This document shows positions 52,520-61,254 of a stretch of 64,000 nt of DNA, in pieces; the stretch's first letter is position 1; every line of letters begins with the position of its first letter. The notes beneath the pieces were generated by a model. It was not told where the DNA came from and ran no database searches. It saw only the letters and a program-made list of their open reading frames with translations. This DNA is from Streptomyces griseus subsp. griseus. Lineage in GTDB: Bacteria > Actinomycetota > Actinomycetes > Streptomycetales > Streptomycetaceae. The DNA is taken from positions 6,262,001 to 6,326,000 of the forward strand of contig NZ_CP032543.1 in NCBI RefSeq assembly GCF_003610995.1. The letters are read 5' to 3'. Position numbers and translations under genes: made by a program.

Positions 52520-53734
52520 ATGGCATCCGCAGCGTGGGGGAGAATCGCGCCCAAACTGGAGGCGACGGGCCGGCGCGTGGCGTCGCTGGAGTGGGAGCCC
52601 GAGCGCCGCAACAGCTTCGTCCCCTACACCGCCGAGCGCGACACGGCCTACGTCGACCTCGACGGCCGGCGGCTGCTGATGATGTCCGGCTACAGCTACC
52701 TGGGCCTGGCGGGGGACGAGCGCGTGGTGGCAGCCGCCCAGGCCGCCGCGGCCCGTTACGGCACCGGTAACCACGGCGTACGCGCGCTCGCCGGGTCCAT
52801 CCCGCTCCACGAGGAGCTGGAGGCCGAGGTCGCCACCGTCGCGGAGCGGGAGGCCGCCATCGTCTTCGGTTCCGGCTACGCCGCCAACGTGGGGACGATC
52901 GGAGCCCTGGTCGGCCCCGGCGACACCGTCTTCGTCGACAAGTACGCCCACGCGAGCATCGTCGACGGCTGCCGCCTCAGCGGGGCCACCGTGGTCCGCT
53001 TCCGGCACAACGACACCGAGCACCTGGCCCGTCGCATGGAGGCCGCCGCCCCCGGCGGAGTCCGCCTGGTCATCGTCGACAGCGTCTACTCGATGGACGG
53101 CGACATCGCGCCGCTGCCCCGGCTGCGCGAGGTGTGCGACGTCCACGAGGCGCTCCTGATGACCGACGAGGCCCACGCCCTCGGTGTGATCGGCCGCACC
53201 GGCCTGGGTGTGGAGGAGCACTTCGACCGGCGGGTACGGGTGGACGTCAAGCTCGGCACCCTCTCCAAGGCCATCCCCTCCATGGGCGGCTGGGTCGCGG
53301 GATCGGCCGAGCTGATCGGACATCTCCGTTATGCCGCGCGGCCGTTCCTCTTCTCGGCCGCCCTCGCGCCGGCCTCGGCGGGCGCCGCCCTGGAGGCGCT
53401 GCGCGTGCTGCGCGCCGAACCGGAGCGCGTCACCCGGATCCAGGGGTACGGCACCAGGTTCCGGGAGCTGGTGAGCGCGGGCGGCATGCGGACCGGCGAC
53501 AGCGAGACCGCCGTCGTCCCGCTCATCGCCGGCAGCGACGAGTCGGCCTACGACCTGGCCACCACCGCACGCCGCCTGGGCGTGATCGGGCTGCCTGTGG
53601 TCACCCCCGCCGTCCCGCGCGATCTGGCCCGGCTGCGGATCGCCGTCACCGCACGGCACACGGACGCGGACGTGGAGCTCGCCGCGGAGGCGTTCCTCAA
53701 GGCCGCCGGAGAGTGCGGACTCCTGGCGGGCTGA
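52520..53734 (+). CDS. Alpha-oxoamine synthase (AONS/KBL family)
   Basis: A 404-residue PLP-dependent fold-type I enzyme. The PLP Lys is Lys250 in GTLSKAIPSMGGWV, with TDEAHALGVIG (Asp216, His219) and KYAHASIVDG for cofactor binding. The family joins an amino acid to an acyl thioester with loss of CO2. ATG 52520 has AGAGGA upstream. In prodiginine assembly the RedN-type oxoamine synthase joins serine to a pyrrolyl-ketoacyl carrier; here the enzyme is free-standing, without fused ACP domains. It is first in a long operon. Confidence 0.88.
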   Translation: MASAAWGRIAPKLEATGRRVASLEWEPERRNSFVPYTAERDTAYVDLDGRRLLMMSGYSYLGLAGDERVVAAAQAAAARYGTGNHGVRALAGSIPLHEELEAEVATVAEREAAIVFGSGYAANVGTIGALVGPGDTVFVDKYAHASIVDGCRLSGATVVRFRHNDTEHLARRMEAAAPGGVRLVIVDSVYSMDGDIAPLPRLREVCDVHEALLMTDEAHALGVIGRTGLGVEEHFDRRVRVDVKLGTLSKAIPSMGGWVAGSAELIGHLRYAARPFLFSAALAPASAGAALEALRVLRAEPERVTRIQGYGTRFRELVSAGGMRTGDSETAVVPLIAGSDESAYDLATTARRLGVIGLPVVTPAVPRDLARLRIAVTARHTDADVELAAEAFLKAAGECGLLAG

Positions 53735-53824
53735 CCCTGCCGGCACCGCCCCCATCCATTCGAGCACGGCACCCTCGCCACGGCCGACGGCCGGTCACCG
53801 GAACGGGAAGGAACCACACGGACC

Positions 53825-55084
53825 ATGCGTACCGAAGCCGAACGCGCCGCCCGGCCGGACATCGCCATCAGCGGGATGGGCGCCGTCACTCCGGCCGGGC
53901 TCACCACCGAAGAACTGTGGACAGCGGTGTCGGCCGGCCGGTCCCTGGCGGTCGACCTCACCCACTTCGACACCACCGGCCACCGCATCAGGATCGGCTG
54001 CCGGGTGCCCGAACTCACCGGCCGCGGCCTGCCCTGGCAGGAGGCGCTGGCCACCAAGGCCGCCCGGCGGCTCGACCCGTTCGCCCGCTACGGGCTCGCC
54101 GCGGCGCTGGCCGCCCACGCCGACGCCGGACTGCCGCGGGAACCCGCCGCACGCTGCGCCATCGTGGTCGGCAACGCCGTCGGGGGCCGCGCCACCAGCG
54201 ACGCCGAGTCCGTCAACTTCGCGGCGAAGGGGCCCGCCGGGGTCCGCCCGCTGATGCCCCTGATGACGATGCCGAACGCGGCCGCCGCCCAGATAGCCCT
54301 TCAACTGGGCTGGCACGGACCGGCACTCACCATCTCCACCACCTGCGCGAGCGGGGCCGACGCCATCGGGATCGGCGCGGGCATGCTCCGCGACCACCGC
54401 GCCGACGTGGTGATCGCGGGCGGCTGCGAGGCGACCCTCACGCCGATCACCCTCGCGGGGTTCGGCAACCTCAACGCGGCCTCCCTCCGCACCGAAGCGG
54501 CCACCGCGTGCCGGCCGTTCGACGAGAGCCGGGACGGCTTCGTCATGGGCGAGGGCGCCGCCTTCGTGGTGCTGGAACGGGCAGCCGACGTACGCGCCCG
54601 GGGCGCCCGGGCACACGGGCTGGTCGCCGGATACGCCGCCACCTCGGATGCCCACCACCTCTCGGCCCCGCACCCCGACGGCGCGTACGCCGCCGAGGCC
54701 ATGGCCGGCGCGCTCGCCGACGCCGGTCTCGTCCCCGCGGACATCGCCCATGTCAACGCCCATGGCACCGCGACCGTGCACAACGACCGCGCCGAAGCCG
54801 CGGCCCTGGCCAAGGTCTTCGGACCGGACGGGCCGCCGGTCACCGCCAGCAAGGGCGTGCTGGGCCACCTGATCGGGGCGGCCGGAGCCGTCGAACTCGT
54901 GGTCGCCGTGCTGTCGATGAACGCCGGAGCGGTGCCGCCCACCGCCAACCACACACGAACGGAACCAGAGATGGAGATCGACGTGGTCCACGGCACCCCG
55001 CGACCTGTCCCGCGCGGCCCCGCGCTGACCAACTCCTTCGGCTTCGGCGGCCACAACAGCAGCCTGGTGGTGGCCCCCGCATGA
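53825..55084 (+). CDS. Beta-ketoacyl synthase II
   Basis: A 419-residue FabF-type condensing enzyme with Cys174 (STTCASGADAI), His313 (VNAHGTATVHND) and His348 (KGVLGHLIGAAG), all three catalytic residues. It should extend a carrier-bound acyl group with malonyl-ACP. Candidate substrates are the chain begun by KAS III, or the pyrrolyl thioester made by the downstream enzymes, as RedX does in prodiginine pathways. It begins 90 bases after the oxoamine synthase and overlaps the MaoC gene by 4 bases. Confidence 0.92.
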   Translation: MRTEAERAARPDIAISGMGAVTPAGLTTEELWTAVSAGRSLAVDLTHFDTTGHRIRIGCRVPELTGRGLPWQEALATKAARRLDPFARYGLAAALAAHADAGLPREPAARCAIVVGNAVGGRATSDAESVNFAAKGPAGVRPLMPLMTMPNAAAAQIALQLGWHGPALTISTTCASGADAIGIGAGMLRDHRADVVIAGGCEATLTPITLAGFGNLNAASLRTEAATACRPFDESRDGFVMGEGAAFVVLERAADVRARGARAHGLVAGYAATSDAHHLSAPHPDGAYAAEAMAGALADAGLVPADIAHVNAHGTATVHNDRAEAAALAKVFGPDGPPVTASKGVLGHLIGAAGAVELVVAVLSMNAGAVPPTANHTRTEPEMEIDVVHGTPRPVPRGPALTNSFGFGGHNSSLVVAPA

Positions 55085-55929
55085 CGACCCTGCCCGACTC
55101 CGCACTCGATCCGTCCGCACCCTCCCTGGACGCGGACGCCGCCCTCCGCTACCGGACCGTCACCCGCCGGGCGCTGGGCCGTCCGGCACCCGGCCTGGCC
55201 GTCGCGGGCCCTCTCGCCGCCTTCGTCCTCACCCACCCGCTCGCCGAGCACACGGTCGCCGGCCTCGCCGCCGGCCACGGCCCGTACTCCCTGGTCCACC
55301 TCGCCCAGGAGATCGAACTGCACCACCCGCCGCGCCCCGGCGCCCCGCTCGACGCGACTGCCGAAGTGGACGCCGTACGCGTCGAACCCAAGGGCACCCG
55401 GCTGGTCCTGACCACCACGCTCGCCGACCGGGCGACCGGCGCCGAACAGGCGCGGCTCACCGCCCACATCCTGCTCGTCGGCATCCGGGCGGCAGAACCG
55501 CGCGGGACTCTCGTACCCATGGCCGCGGTGAGGCAGGAGACGCCGGGCGCCACGCTCAGCAGCGACCTCGGGATCGACCGGAGGTGGATCGCCGACTACG
55601 GCCACGCGGCCGGAGACCTCAACCCCGTCCACCTCGACGCCGAGGCCGCCCGGTCAGCGGGGTTCGCGGATGTCATCGCCCACGGCATGAGCCTGGTGGC
55701 ACTCGCCGTGGAGGAGGCCGCCGAGCGGTTCGCGGACGGAGACGTCGACCGGGTCCGGGCCATCGGTGCGCGCTTCGCCCGCCCGGTCCTGCCCGGTGAG
55801 GAAACGTCCCTCGACCTCACGCCCGCAGCCGGCGGGGACACCGTCGCGTTCACCGTGCGGTCGCAGGGCGCCGTCGCCGTCAAGGGCGGGTGGCTCCGGC
55901 TGGCCCCGGCGACGGGAGCGGGCCGATGA
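55081..55929 (+). CDS. MaoC/hotdog dehydratase-like protein
   Basis: A 282-residue double-hotdog protein. The C-terminal half holds the hydratase-2 motif YGHAAGDLNPVHLDAEAARSAG-type block followed by VIAHGMSL, with the catalytic Asp and His. The N-terminal half is a degenerate hotdog without it (FAS1-like). It may dehydrate 3-hydroxyacyl-ACP made by the ketoreductase, or hydrate an enoyl thioester. It overlaps both neighbours by ATGA, so it is tightly coupled. Confidence 0.85.
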   Translation: MTTLPDSALDPSAPSLDADAALRYRTVTRRALGRPAPGLAVAGPLAAFVLTHPLAEHTVAGLAAGHGPYSLVHLAQEIELHHPPRPGAPLDATAEVDAVRVEPKGTRLVLTTTLADRATGAEQARLTAHILLVGIRAAEPRGTLVPMAAVRQETPGATLSSDLGIDRRWIADYGHAAGDLNPVHLDAEAARSAGFADVIAHGMSLVALAVEEAAERFADGDVDRVRAIGARFARPVLPGEETSLDLTPAAGGDTVAFTVRSQGAVAVKGGWLRLAPATGAGR

Positions 55930-57422
55930 CCGGGACCCGGCGGCACGGCGAGATGGCCGACTCCGTTCTCCGCTGGGCCGACAAGACTCCGGACGCCCCC
56001 GCCCTGTGGTGGAACGGCACCCCCACCAGCTACCGGGAACTGGCCGACGCGACCACGGAGGCCCGCGCCCGGCTCGCCGGGCAGGTCCCCGCCGGCGCCA
56101 CGGTCGCCGTCCTCGACGAGAAGTCGCCCGGCACCGTCGCCACCGTCCTGGCCTGCCTCGCCACGGGTCGCCCCGTGCTGCTGCCCTCTCCCACCCTGCC
56201 GCCCGACCATGTCGCGGCCGTGATGGCCGAGGCGCACTGCCGGTACGCGCTCGCCGGGCCCGCCGTCACGGTGACGGCCCCGGCGCGGGGCGGACGCGGC
56301 GGGGGAGCGGTGCCACCGGGAACCGCACTCGTGCTCACCACCTCCGGTTCCACCGGCATCCCCAAGGCCGTTCCTCTCCCGCACCGGGCCGTGGACGCCT
56401 TCACCGACTGGGCCGCGGACGCCTTCGGCATCGCCGAGTCCACCCCCGTGCTCAACTACGCGCCACTCAACTTCGACCTCTGCCTGCTGGATGTCTGGAC
56501 CACTCTCGCCCACGGCGGACAGGTGGTCCTGGTGGACCCGTCGACAGCGGCGAGCGGCCGGGGACTGCTCCGCCTGCTGCGCACCCACCGCATCGAGGTG
56601 GTCCAGGCGGTTCCCCTCTTCTACGCACTGGTCGGCGCGCAGGTCAGGGTGGAGGGCGGCGGCCCGCTGGAATCCGTCCGGCACGCGGCGTTCACCGGCG
56701 ACGTGATGCCCGAGCAGGCGCTCGCCGATCTCGCGGCGCTGGCGCCCGGCGCCCGGCTCCACAACATCTACGGCTGCACCGAGACCAACGACAGCCTGAT
56801 CCACGAGGTCGACCGCAGCCTCCCGCAGTCCGCCCCGATGCCGCTGGGCCGCCCGCTCCCGGGCGTACGCCTGAGACTGCGGGATCCCGACGGGCGGGTG
56901 GTGAACGGGCCGGGGAGCGGCGAACTGGAGGTCTCCACCCCCTTCCAGAGCACCGGGTACGCCGATCCGAGCCGAGCCGCCGAGAAGTTCGTCCTGGAGG
57001 CGGCGCCGGGCGGCGGCCCGGGCACCCCGTGGTTCCGCACCGGGGACCTGGTCGCGAGGGACGGCGAAGGCACCCTCCGGCTCATCGGCCGACTCGACCA
57101 CCAGGTCAAGATCCGAGGCGTCGCCGTCAACATCGGCGAGGTCGAACAGGTCCTGCTGGAACACCCCGCCGTGCTGGAGGCCGGGGTGACCACCGTGCCC
57201 GACCCGGTCGAGGGCCGGCGCCTGATCGCCGTCGTACGGCTGGAAGACGCCTCCACCGTCACCAGCCTCGACCTCAAGCGGCACTGCACCACCCGGCTGG
57301 CCCGGGGGTGGGTGCCCGGCCTGCTCAGGCCCGTGACCGAGCCGCTGCCGCGCACCAGCACCGGCAAGGTGGACCGCCGCACGATCGCGCAGAGCGTGGC
57401 CGCACCCGCCACCGCGTCCTGA
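55926..57422 (+). CDS. Stand-alone adenylation enzyme (prolyl-AMP ligase-like)
   Basis: A 498-residue ANL-superfamily ligase. Core motifs are LVLTTSGSTGIPKAVPLPHR (A3), NIYGCTETNDSLIHEVD (A5), WFRTGDLVARD (A7), GRLDHQVKIRGVAVNIGEVE (A8) and STGKVDRR (A10). The GCTETND element resembles the free-standing proline-activating enzymes of pyrrole pathways (PltF/RedM type); I recall this rather than derive it. A carrier protein follows after 81 bases and a matching dehydrogenase lies 2.3 kb further, which supports proline as substrate. Confidence 0.85.
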   Translation: MTGTRRHGEMADSVLRWADKTPDAPALWWNGTPTSYRELADATTEARARLAGQVPAGATVAVLDEKSPGTVATVLACLATGRPVLLPSPTLPPDHVAAVMAEAHCRYALAGPAVTVTAPARGGRGGGAVPPGTALVLTTSGSTGIPKAVPLPHRAVDAFTDWAADAFGIAESTPVLNYAPLNFDLCLLDVWTTLAHGGQVVLVDPSTAASGRGLLRLLRTHRIEVVQAVPLFYALVGAQVRVEGGGPLESVRHAAFTGDVMPEQALADLAALAPGARLHNIYGCTETNDSLIHEVDRSLPQSAPMPLGRPLPGVRLRLRDPDGRVVNGPGSGELEVSTPFQSTGYADPSRAAEKFVLEAAPGGGPGTPWFRTGDLVARDGEGTLRLIGRLDHQVKIRGVAVNIGEVEQVLLEHPAVLEAGVTTVPDPVEGRRLIAVVRLEDASTVTSLDLKRHCTTRLARGWVPGLLRPVTEPLPRTSTGKVDRRTIAQSVAAPATAS

Positions 57423-57503
57423 CCCCTCTCCACACCCGGCAGGCGCCGGCGCGTCCAGCGCCGTCGGAGGCCCTTTCACGAACAACCCGCCAAGGAGCAT
57501 TCC

Positions 57504-57767
57504 GTGAGCAACGCAGACCAGATCAGCGAGTACATCGTCCGGGAGTTCCTTCCCGATCTCACCCCCTCCCAGCTCCCGCGCGACCTGGACCTCCTGGCCG
57601 ACGGGGCGATCGACAGCCTCGGCGTCCTCAAGCTGATCGCCTGGGTCGAGCACCACTTCCGGCTGGCGGTCGGCGACACCGACCTGGACCCCGAGAACTT
57701 CCGCAGCGTCGACGCCATCGACGCCTACGTCGCGCGCTCCCAGAGCACCGCCGCCACGGGAGGCTGA
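57504..57767 (+). CDS. Peptidyl/acyl carrier protein
   Basis: An 87-residue free-standing carrier protein with attachment Ser38 in DGAIDSLGVLKLIAWVE. The sequence fits the small PCPs that receive proline in pyrrole pathways (PltL/RedO type). GTG start at 57504 with CAAGGAG upstream. It probably receives the aminoacyl group from the adenylation enzyme and presents it to the dehydrogenase at 60109. Confidence 0.88.
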   Translation: MSNADQISEYIVREFLPDLTPSQLPRDLDLLADGAIDSLGVLKLIAWVEHHFRLAVGDTDLDPENFRSVDAIDAYVARSQSTAATGG

Positions 57768-57770
57768 GCC

Positions 57771-58787
57771 GTGCACCCGGCCCTCGTCCCGGTGGTCGAC
57801 CGACGCGCCGCGGCCGGCCCCGAGCAGTGGGACGCGCTGTGGCAGGCGCTGGCCGACGGCGCGCTGGACCGCGGTGACGCGCTGGCGCTCCTCGCCTCGC
57901 TCACCGCGGCCCTGCCCGAGGAGGGCAGCCTGCTCGCCATGGTCGACGCGCTGGACCGGCGGCGCCCGGCGCGGCCCGCCGGCTCCTGGGCCGGCACCGT
58001 CAACGTGGTGGGCACCGGCGGCGGCCCGCCCACCGTGAACCTGTCCACCGCCGCCGCACTCGTCGCCGCCGCCTGCGGGGTCCGGGTCGTCAAGTCCGGC
58101 TCCCGCGCCCACACCGCGCGCACCGGTTCCATCGACCTCCTGGACCGACTGGGCGTCCCGTTCGCCACCTCGCTCGACCAGACGTCCCGTCACCTGGAGA
58201 CCCACGGCATCGCCTTCACCGGGCCGTTCGTCTACCCGGTCCAACTGGCCAGGCTCGCTCTTCTGGCCGTGCCGACGCCCATGCGGGTGTTCGGCCGCTT
58301 CCTCAACATCCTGGGCCCGTTCCTCGCGGCGGTCCCGGTCTCCGCGCAGGTCACCGGCGTCAGCGGGGGGCGGGTCCCGTCCGCCCTGCGCGCCCTGGCC
58401 TCCCGGCCCGGCACCCCGGTCACGTGGCTGGTCACCAACCCGCTCGGCGCCGACGAACTGCTCAGCATGTGCGACAACACGATCCACCTCCCCGACGGCG
58501 GCACACTGACGCTCCGCGCGGGCGAACTCGTCCCCGCCGGCGGATCCCCCGACGACCTGGCGCCCGTCCCCCGGGACGCCGCCGCCGAGCACTTCCGCTC
58601 CGTGCTCACCGGCCGCGCGGGCGCACCCCTGCGCGCCACTCTCCAACTCAACGCGGCCGCGCTCGCCCTGGCCTCCGGGCACCGCGACGACTGGGCGAAG
58701 GCGGTCGCCGAGGCGGGCGCGGCCCTCGACGACGGGGCTGCGCTCGACCTGCTGGAGCGGCTGAAAGGGGCGGACCGTGCCGGCTGA
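57771..58787 (+). CDS. TrpD-like phosphoribosyltransferase, divergent
   Basis: A 338-residue homologue of anthranilate phosphoribosyltransferase. The fold and PRPP loop are recognisable (VVGTGGGPPTVNLST at 79-93; ADELLSMCD for the metal pair). Key acceptor-site residues differ: the usual KHGNR is KSGSR (108-112), losing the His and Asn next to anthranilate, and GTGGD is GTGGG. It may use another arylamine. It starts 3 bases after the carrier protein gene and overlaps the TrpA-like gene by 11 bases. No other complete trp set is in the window. Confidence 0.78.
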   Translation: MHPALVPVVDRRAAAGPEQWDALWQALADGALDRGDALALLASLTAALPEEGSLLAMVDALDRRRPARPAGSWAGTVNVVGTGGGPPTVNLSTAAALVAAACGVRVVKSGSRAHTARTGSIDLLDRLGVPFATSLDQTSRHLETHGIAFTGPFVYPVQLARLALLAVPTPMRVFGRFLNILGPFLAAVPVSAQVTGVSGGRVPSALRALASRPGTPVTWLVTNPLGADELLSMCDNTIHLPDGGTLTLRAGELVPAGGSPDDLAPVPRDAAAEHFRSVLTGRAGAPLRATLQLNAAALALASGHRDDWAKAVAEAGAALDDGAALDLLERLKGADRAG

Positions 58788-59616
58788 CTTCTTCGCCGAG
58801 GCCCGTGCGCGGGAGGAACTGGGCCTGGCCGTCTTCCTCAACGCGGGCGACCCGCCGCTGCCCGTCCTCACCGACCTCGTCGGGCTGCTGGACGCATCGG
58901 GCGTCGACTGCCTCGAACTGGCCGTTCCCTTCCCCGACTCACCCACCGACGGGCCGGTGGTGCGCCGCTCCGCCGACCGGGGGCTGGCCCGGGGCACAGG
59001 CCTGCGCGAGACCCTGGACTTCGTCGCCGCCGTACGACCGGGGCTGAAGCGGCTGCGGATCGCGGTGCTGGCGGACTGGAGTCACAGCCTGCGCACCGCC
59101 GCGCCCGCCGACTACGCCCGCGTCGTCGCGGACAGCGGCGCCGACGCCCTGCTGGCCCACGGCCTGCCGCCCCGGCTGCGGCAGGCCCACCACGAGGCGC
59201 TGCGCGCGGCGGACCTGCCCGAGGTCACCACCTGCTACCCGGGCAGCTCACCGGCCATCGTCGCCGAGACGGCGGCCCACGCCTCCGGATACCTCTACCT
59301 GGTCGCGCGCTACGGGCGCAGCGGCGCCGGAACGCCCGACGGCGGCCACGCCGGTCTGGCGCCGTTCGTCGCCTCCCTGCGCGACCTCACCCTCTCCCCG
59401 ATAGCCGTCGGCTTCGGGGTGTCCACCGCCGAGGATCTCCTCTCCGTCGCCCGCAGCGGCGCGGACGCGGCGATCGTCGGCTCCGCCGGAGTGGCCGCGC
59501 TGGAACGGAGTCTGGAGGCCGGGTCCGACCCGGTTGACGGCTACCGCTCCTTCCTCGCCGACCTCGGCCGTCCCCTCTCCACCCGTCCGAAGGAGGACCC
59601 CCGTGCTCATCCGTAA
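58777..59616 (+). CDS. TrpA-like indole-glycerol-phosphate lyase
   Basis: A 279-residue TIM-barrel protein similar to tryptophan synthase alpha. Both catalytic residues are present: Glu47 in CLELAVPFPDSP and Asp58 in TDGP. The phosphate-site loops IAVGFGVSTAED and IVGSAGV are kept, but the flexible loop YLVARYGRSG differs from the usual SRxGVTG. No beta subunit gene accompanies it, so it may act alone like plant indole-3-glycerol-phosphate lyases and release free indole or an analogue plus glyceraldehyde 3-phosphate. GTG start follows AAAGGGG. Confidence 0.78.
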   Translation: MPADFFAEARAREELGLAVFLNAGDPPLPVLTDLVGLLDASGVDCLELAVPFPDSPTDGPVVRRSADRGLARGTGLRETLDFVAAVRPGLKRLRIAVLADWSHSLRTAAPADYARVVADSGADALLAHGLPPRLRQAHHEALRAADLPEVTTCYPGSSPAIVAETAAHASGYLYLVARYGRSGAGTPDGGHAGLAPFVASLRDLTLSPIAVGFGVSTAEDLLSVARSGADAAIVGSAGVAALERSLEAGSDPVDGYRSFLADLGRPLSTRPKEDPRAHP

Positions 59617-59977
59617 CATCGAGACCGTCAAGACCGTCGACTGGGGCAACGGACTCAGCCGCAGATTCATCCTGGACGCCGACGGCCTGGGCTACAGCGT
59701 CACCGACACCACGGTGCGGGCGGGGACCAAGTCCCGCCTGGAGTACCGCAACCACCTGGAGACCTGCTACTGCATCGAGGGCTCCGGCGAGGTGGTGGAA
59801 CTCGACGGCACCAGTCATCCGCTGACGCCGGGCGTCCTCTACTCGCTCGACAACAACGACCCGCACTTCCTGATCGCCTCGCCGCACGAGGACCTGCGTC
59901 TGGTCTGTGTCTTCGCCCCGGCGCTCCGGGGCGACGAGGTGCACAGCCTGGCCGAGGGCGTCTCCTCGGCCTACTAG
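59603..59977 (+). CDS. EctC-like cupin
   Basis: A 124-residue cupin with clear similarity to ectoine synthase: LIRNIETVKTVDWGNG at the start, EYRNHLETCYCIEGSGEV in the middle and DLRLVCVFAPALRGDEVH at the end. EctC closes a ring by dehydration of a diamino acid. No ectA, ectB or ectD lies nearby, so an ectoine role is unlikely and the enzyme may close another ring in the pathway. GTG start at 59603 (GAAGGAGGA upstream) overlaps the TrpA-like gene by 14 bases. Confidence 0.82.
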   Translation: MLIRNIETVKTVDWGNGLSRRFILDADGLGYSVTDTTVRAGTKSRLEYRNHLETCYCIEGSGEVVELDGTSHPLTPGVLYSLDNNDPHFLIASPHEDLRLVCVFAPALRGDEVHSLAEGVSSAY

Positions 59978-60108
59978 GCCGGACCGCCGCCCACCCGACG
60001 GGCGCCTGAACCGCGGGCGCCCGCCGATCCGACGGCGGGACACCGCCGTCACCTCCCCGCCCGTCACCGACCCAGGCCACCCGCACGGCCCGTACGGAAG
60101 GCTCCGCC
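59978..60108. other. Hairpin-rich gap before the dehydrogenase gene
   Basis: A 131-base gap within the operon with two short perfect hairpins: 7 bp (60000-60006 with 60016-60022) and 8 bp (60031-60038 with 60043-60050). They could reduce downstream expression. No SARP-type repeat was found here. Confidence 0.4.
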
Positions 60109-61254
60109 ATGAGGAACCGCGACGCAGACCAGCAGGCCCTCTGCGCAGGCATGGCCCAGTGGGGCAAGATCCTGAGCGAGGGTCATATCGAGGCGGACGC
60201 CCGGTCCGCCTTCGAGCCCGGCCGATGGCGATCCCTGGCCGAAAGCGGCGTCCTCGGACTGCCGTTCCCCCAACAGTGGGGCGGCGCGGGCCAGTCCCTT
60301 CTCACCACCCTGCACGTCCTGGAGACTCTCGGTGAGACCTGCCGGGAGTCCGGGCTGAACTTCTGCGCCACCACGTCGATGGCCAGCACCGGCGTGCCCC
60401 TCACCGCCTTCGGCAGCGACGCCCTGCGCGAGCGGTATCTGCCCGGCATCTGCTCGGGCGAGCTGATCGGCGCGCATGCCATCACCGAACCGGACAGCGG
60501 CTCCGACGCCATGGCCATGACCACCCGCGCCGAGCGCGACGGCACGCACTACGTCCTCACCGGCGGCAAGGCCTTCGTCAGCAACGGCCCCATCGCCGAT
60601 GTCTTCGTCGTCTACGCGCGTACCCGCCCCGAGGGCGGACCGCTCGGGACCACCGCCTTCCTCGTCGACCGGGACACCCCCGGGCTCTCCGTCGGCGGGC
60701 CCACCGCCAAGATGGGCCTGCGTACCGCCCCGTTGTCCACCCTCCACCTCGACGGCTGCCGGATACCCGCCGACCGGGTGCTGGGCCGGTCCGGCGGCGG
60801 ACTGCTCGTCCTGGACCATGTGATGAAGCGCGAGATCCTGTTCGGATTCACCGTCCAGCTCGGCGAGATGCGCCACCGGCTGGAGCGCACCGTCGCCTAC
60901 GCCCGGGAACGCCGGGCCTTCGGCCATCCCATCGGCGACTACCAGGCGGTGTCGCACCGCGTCGTCGACATGAAGATCCGCACCGAGACCGCCGCCAAGT
61001 GGCTCTACGACACCGCCGAGCGGCTCGCCGCGGGCGAGGACGTCACGGCCGACCTCGCCATGACGAAGATCCTCGCCAGCGAGGCCGCACTGGCCACCAG
61101 CCTCTCCGCGGTCCGCGTCTTCGGCGGCGCGGGCTACCTCACCGAGGTCGGACTGGAGAAGGAGGTACGTGCCGCGGTCGCGGGCACCCTGTACTCCGGC
61201 ACCAACGACATCCAGTACAACCACGTCGCCTCGACCCTGGGGCTGGGCGGATGA
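60109..61254 (+). CDS. Acyl-CoA dehydrogenase, prolyl-carrier type
   Basis: A 381-residue flavoprotein of the acyl-CoA dehydrogenase fold. ITEPDSGSDAMAMTTRA and GGKAFVSNGPIADVFVVYA closely follow the order seen in PltE/RedW, enzymes that oxidise prolyl-S-carrier to pyrrolyl-2-carboxyl-S-carrier; further matches are RRAFGHPIGDYQAVSHRV and TLYSGTNDIQYNHVA. With the adenylation enzyme and carrier protein it completes a pyrrole-forming set. The comparison with PltE is from memory. GGAAGG lies before the ATG; it overlaps the TrpF-like gene by ATGA. Confidence 0.85.
   Translation: MRNRDADQQALCAGMAQWGKILSEGHIEADARSAFEPGRWRSLAESGVLGLPFPQQWGGAGQSLLTTLHVLETLGETCRESGLNFCATTSMASTGVPLTAFGSDALRERYLPGICSGELIGAHAITEPDSGSDAMAMTTRAERDGTHYVLTGGKAFVSNGPIADVFVVYARTRPEGGPLGTTAFLVDRDTPGLSVGGPTAKMGLRTAPLSTLHLDGCRIPADRVLGRSGGGLLVLDHVMKREILFGFTVQLGEMRHRLERTVAYARERRAFGHPIGDYQAVSHRVVDMKIRTETAAKWLYDTAERLAAGEDVTADLAMTKILASEAALATSLSAVRVFGGAGYLTEVGLEKEVRAAVAGTLYSGTNDIQYNHVASTLGLGG

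Noticed and set aside
55596-58997. Minus-strand open frame of about 1130 codons across the cluster operon
   Set aside because: It is antisense to well-supported MaoC, adenylation, carrier and TrpD-like genes and shows no recognisable protein sequence.
59603-59977. Ectoine biosynthesis locus
   Set aside because: Only an EctC-like protein is present; ectA, ectB and ectD are absent and all neighbours are secondary-metabolism genes.
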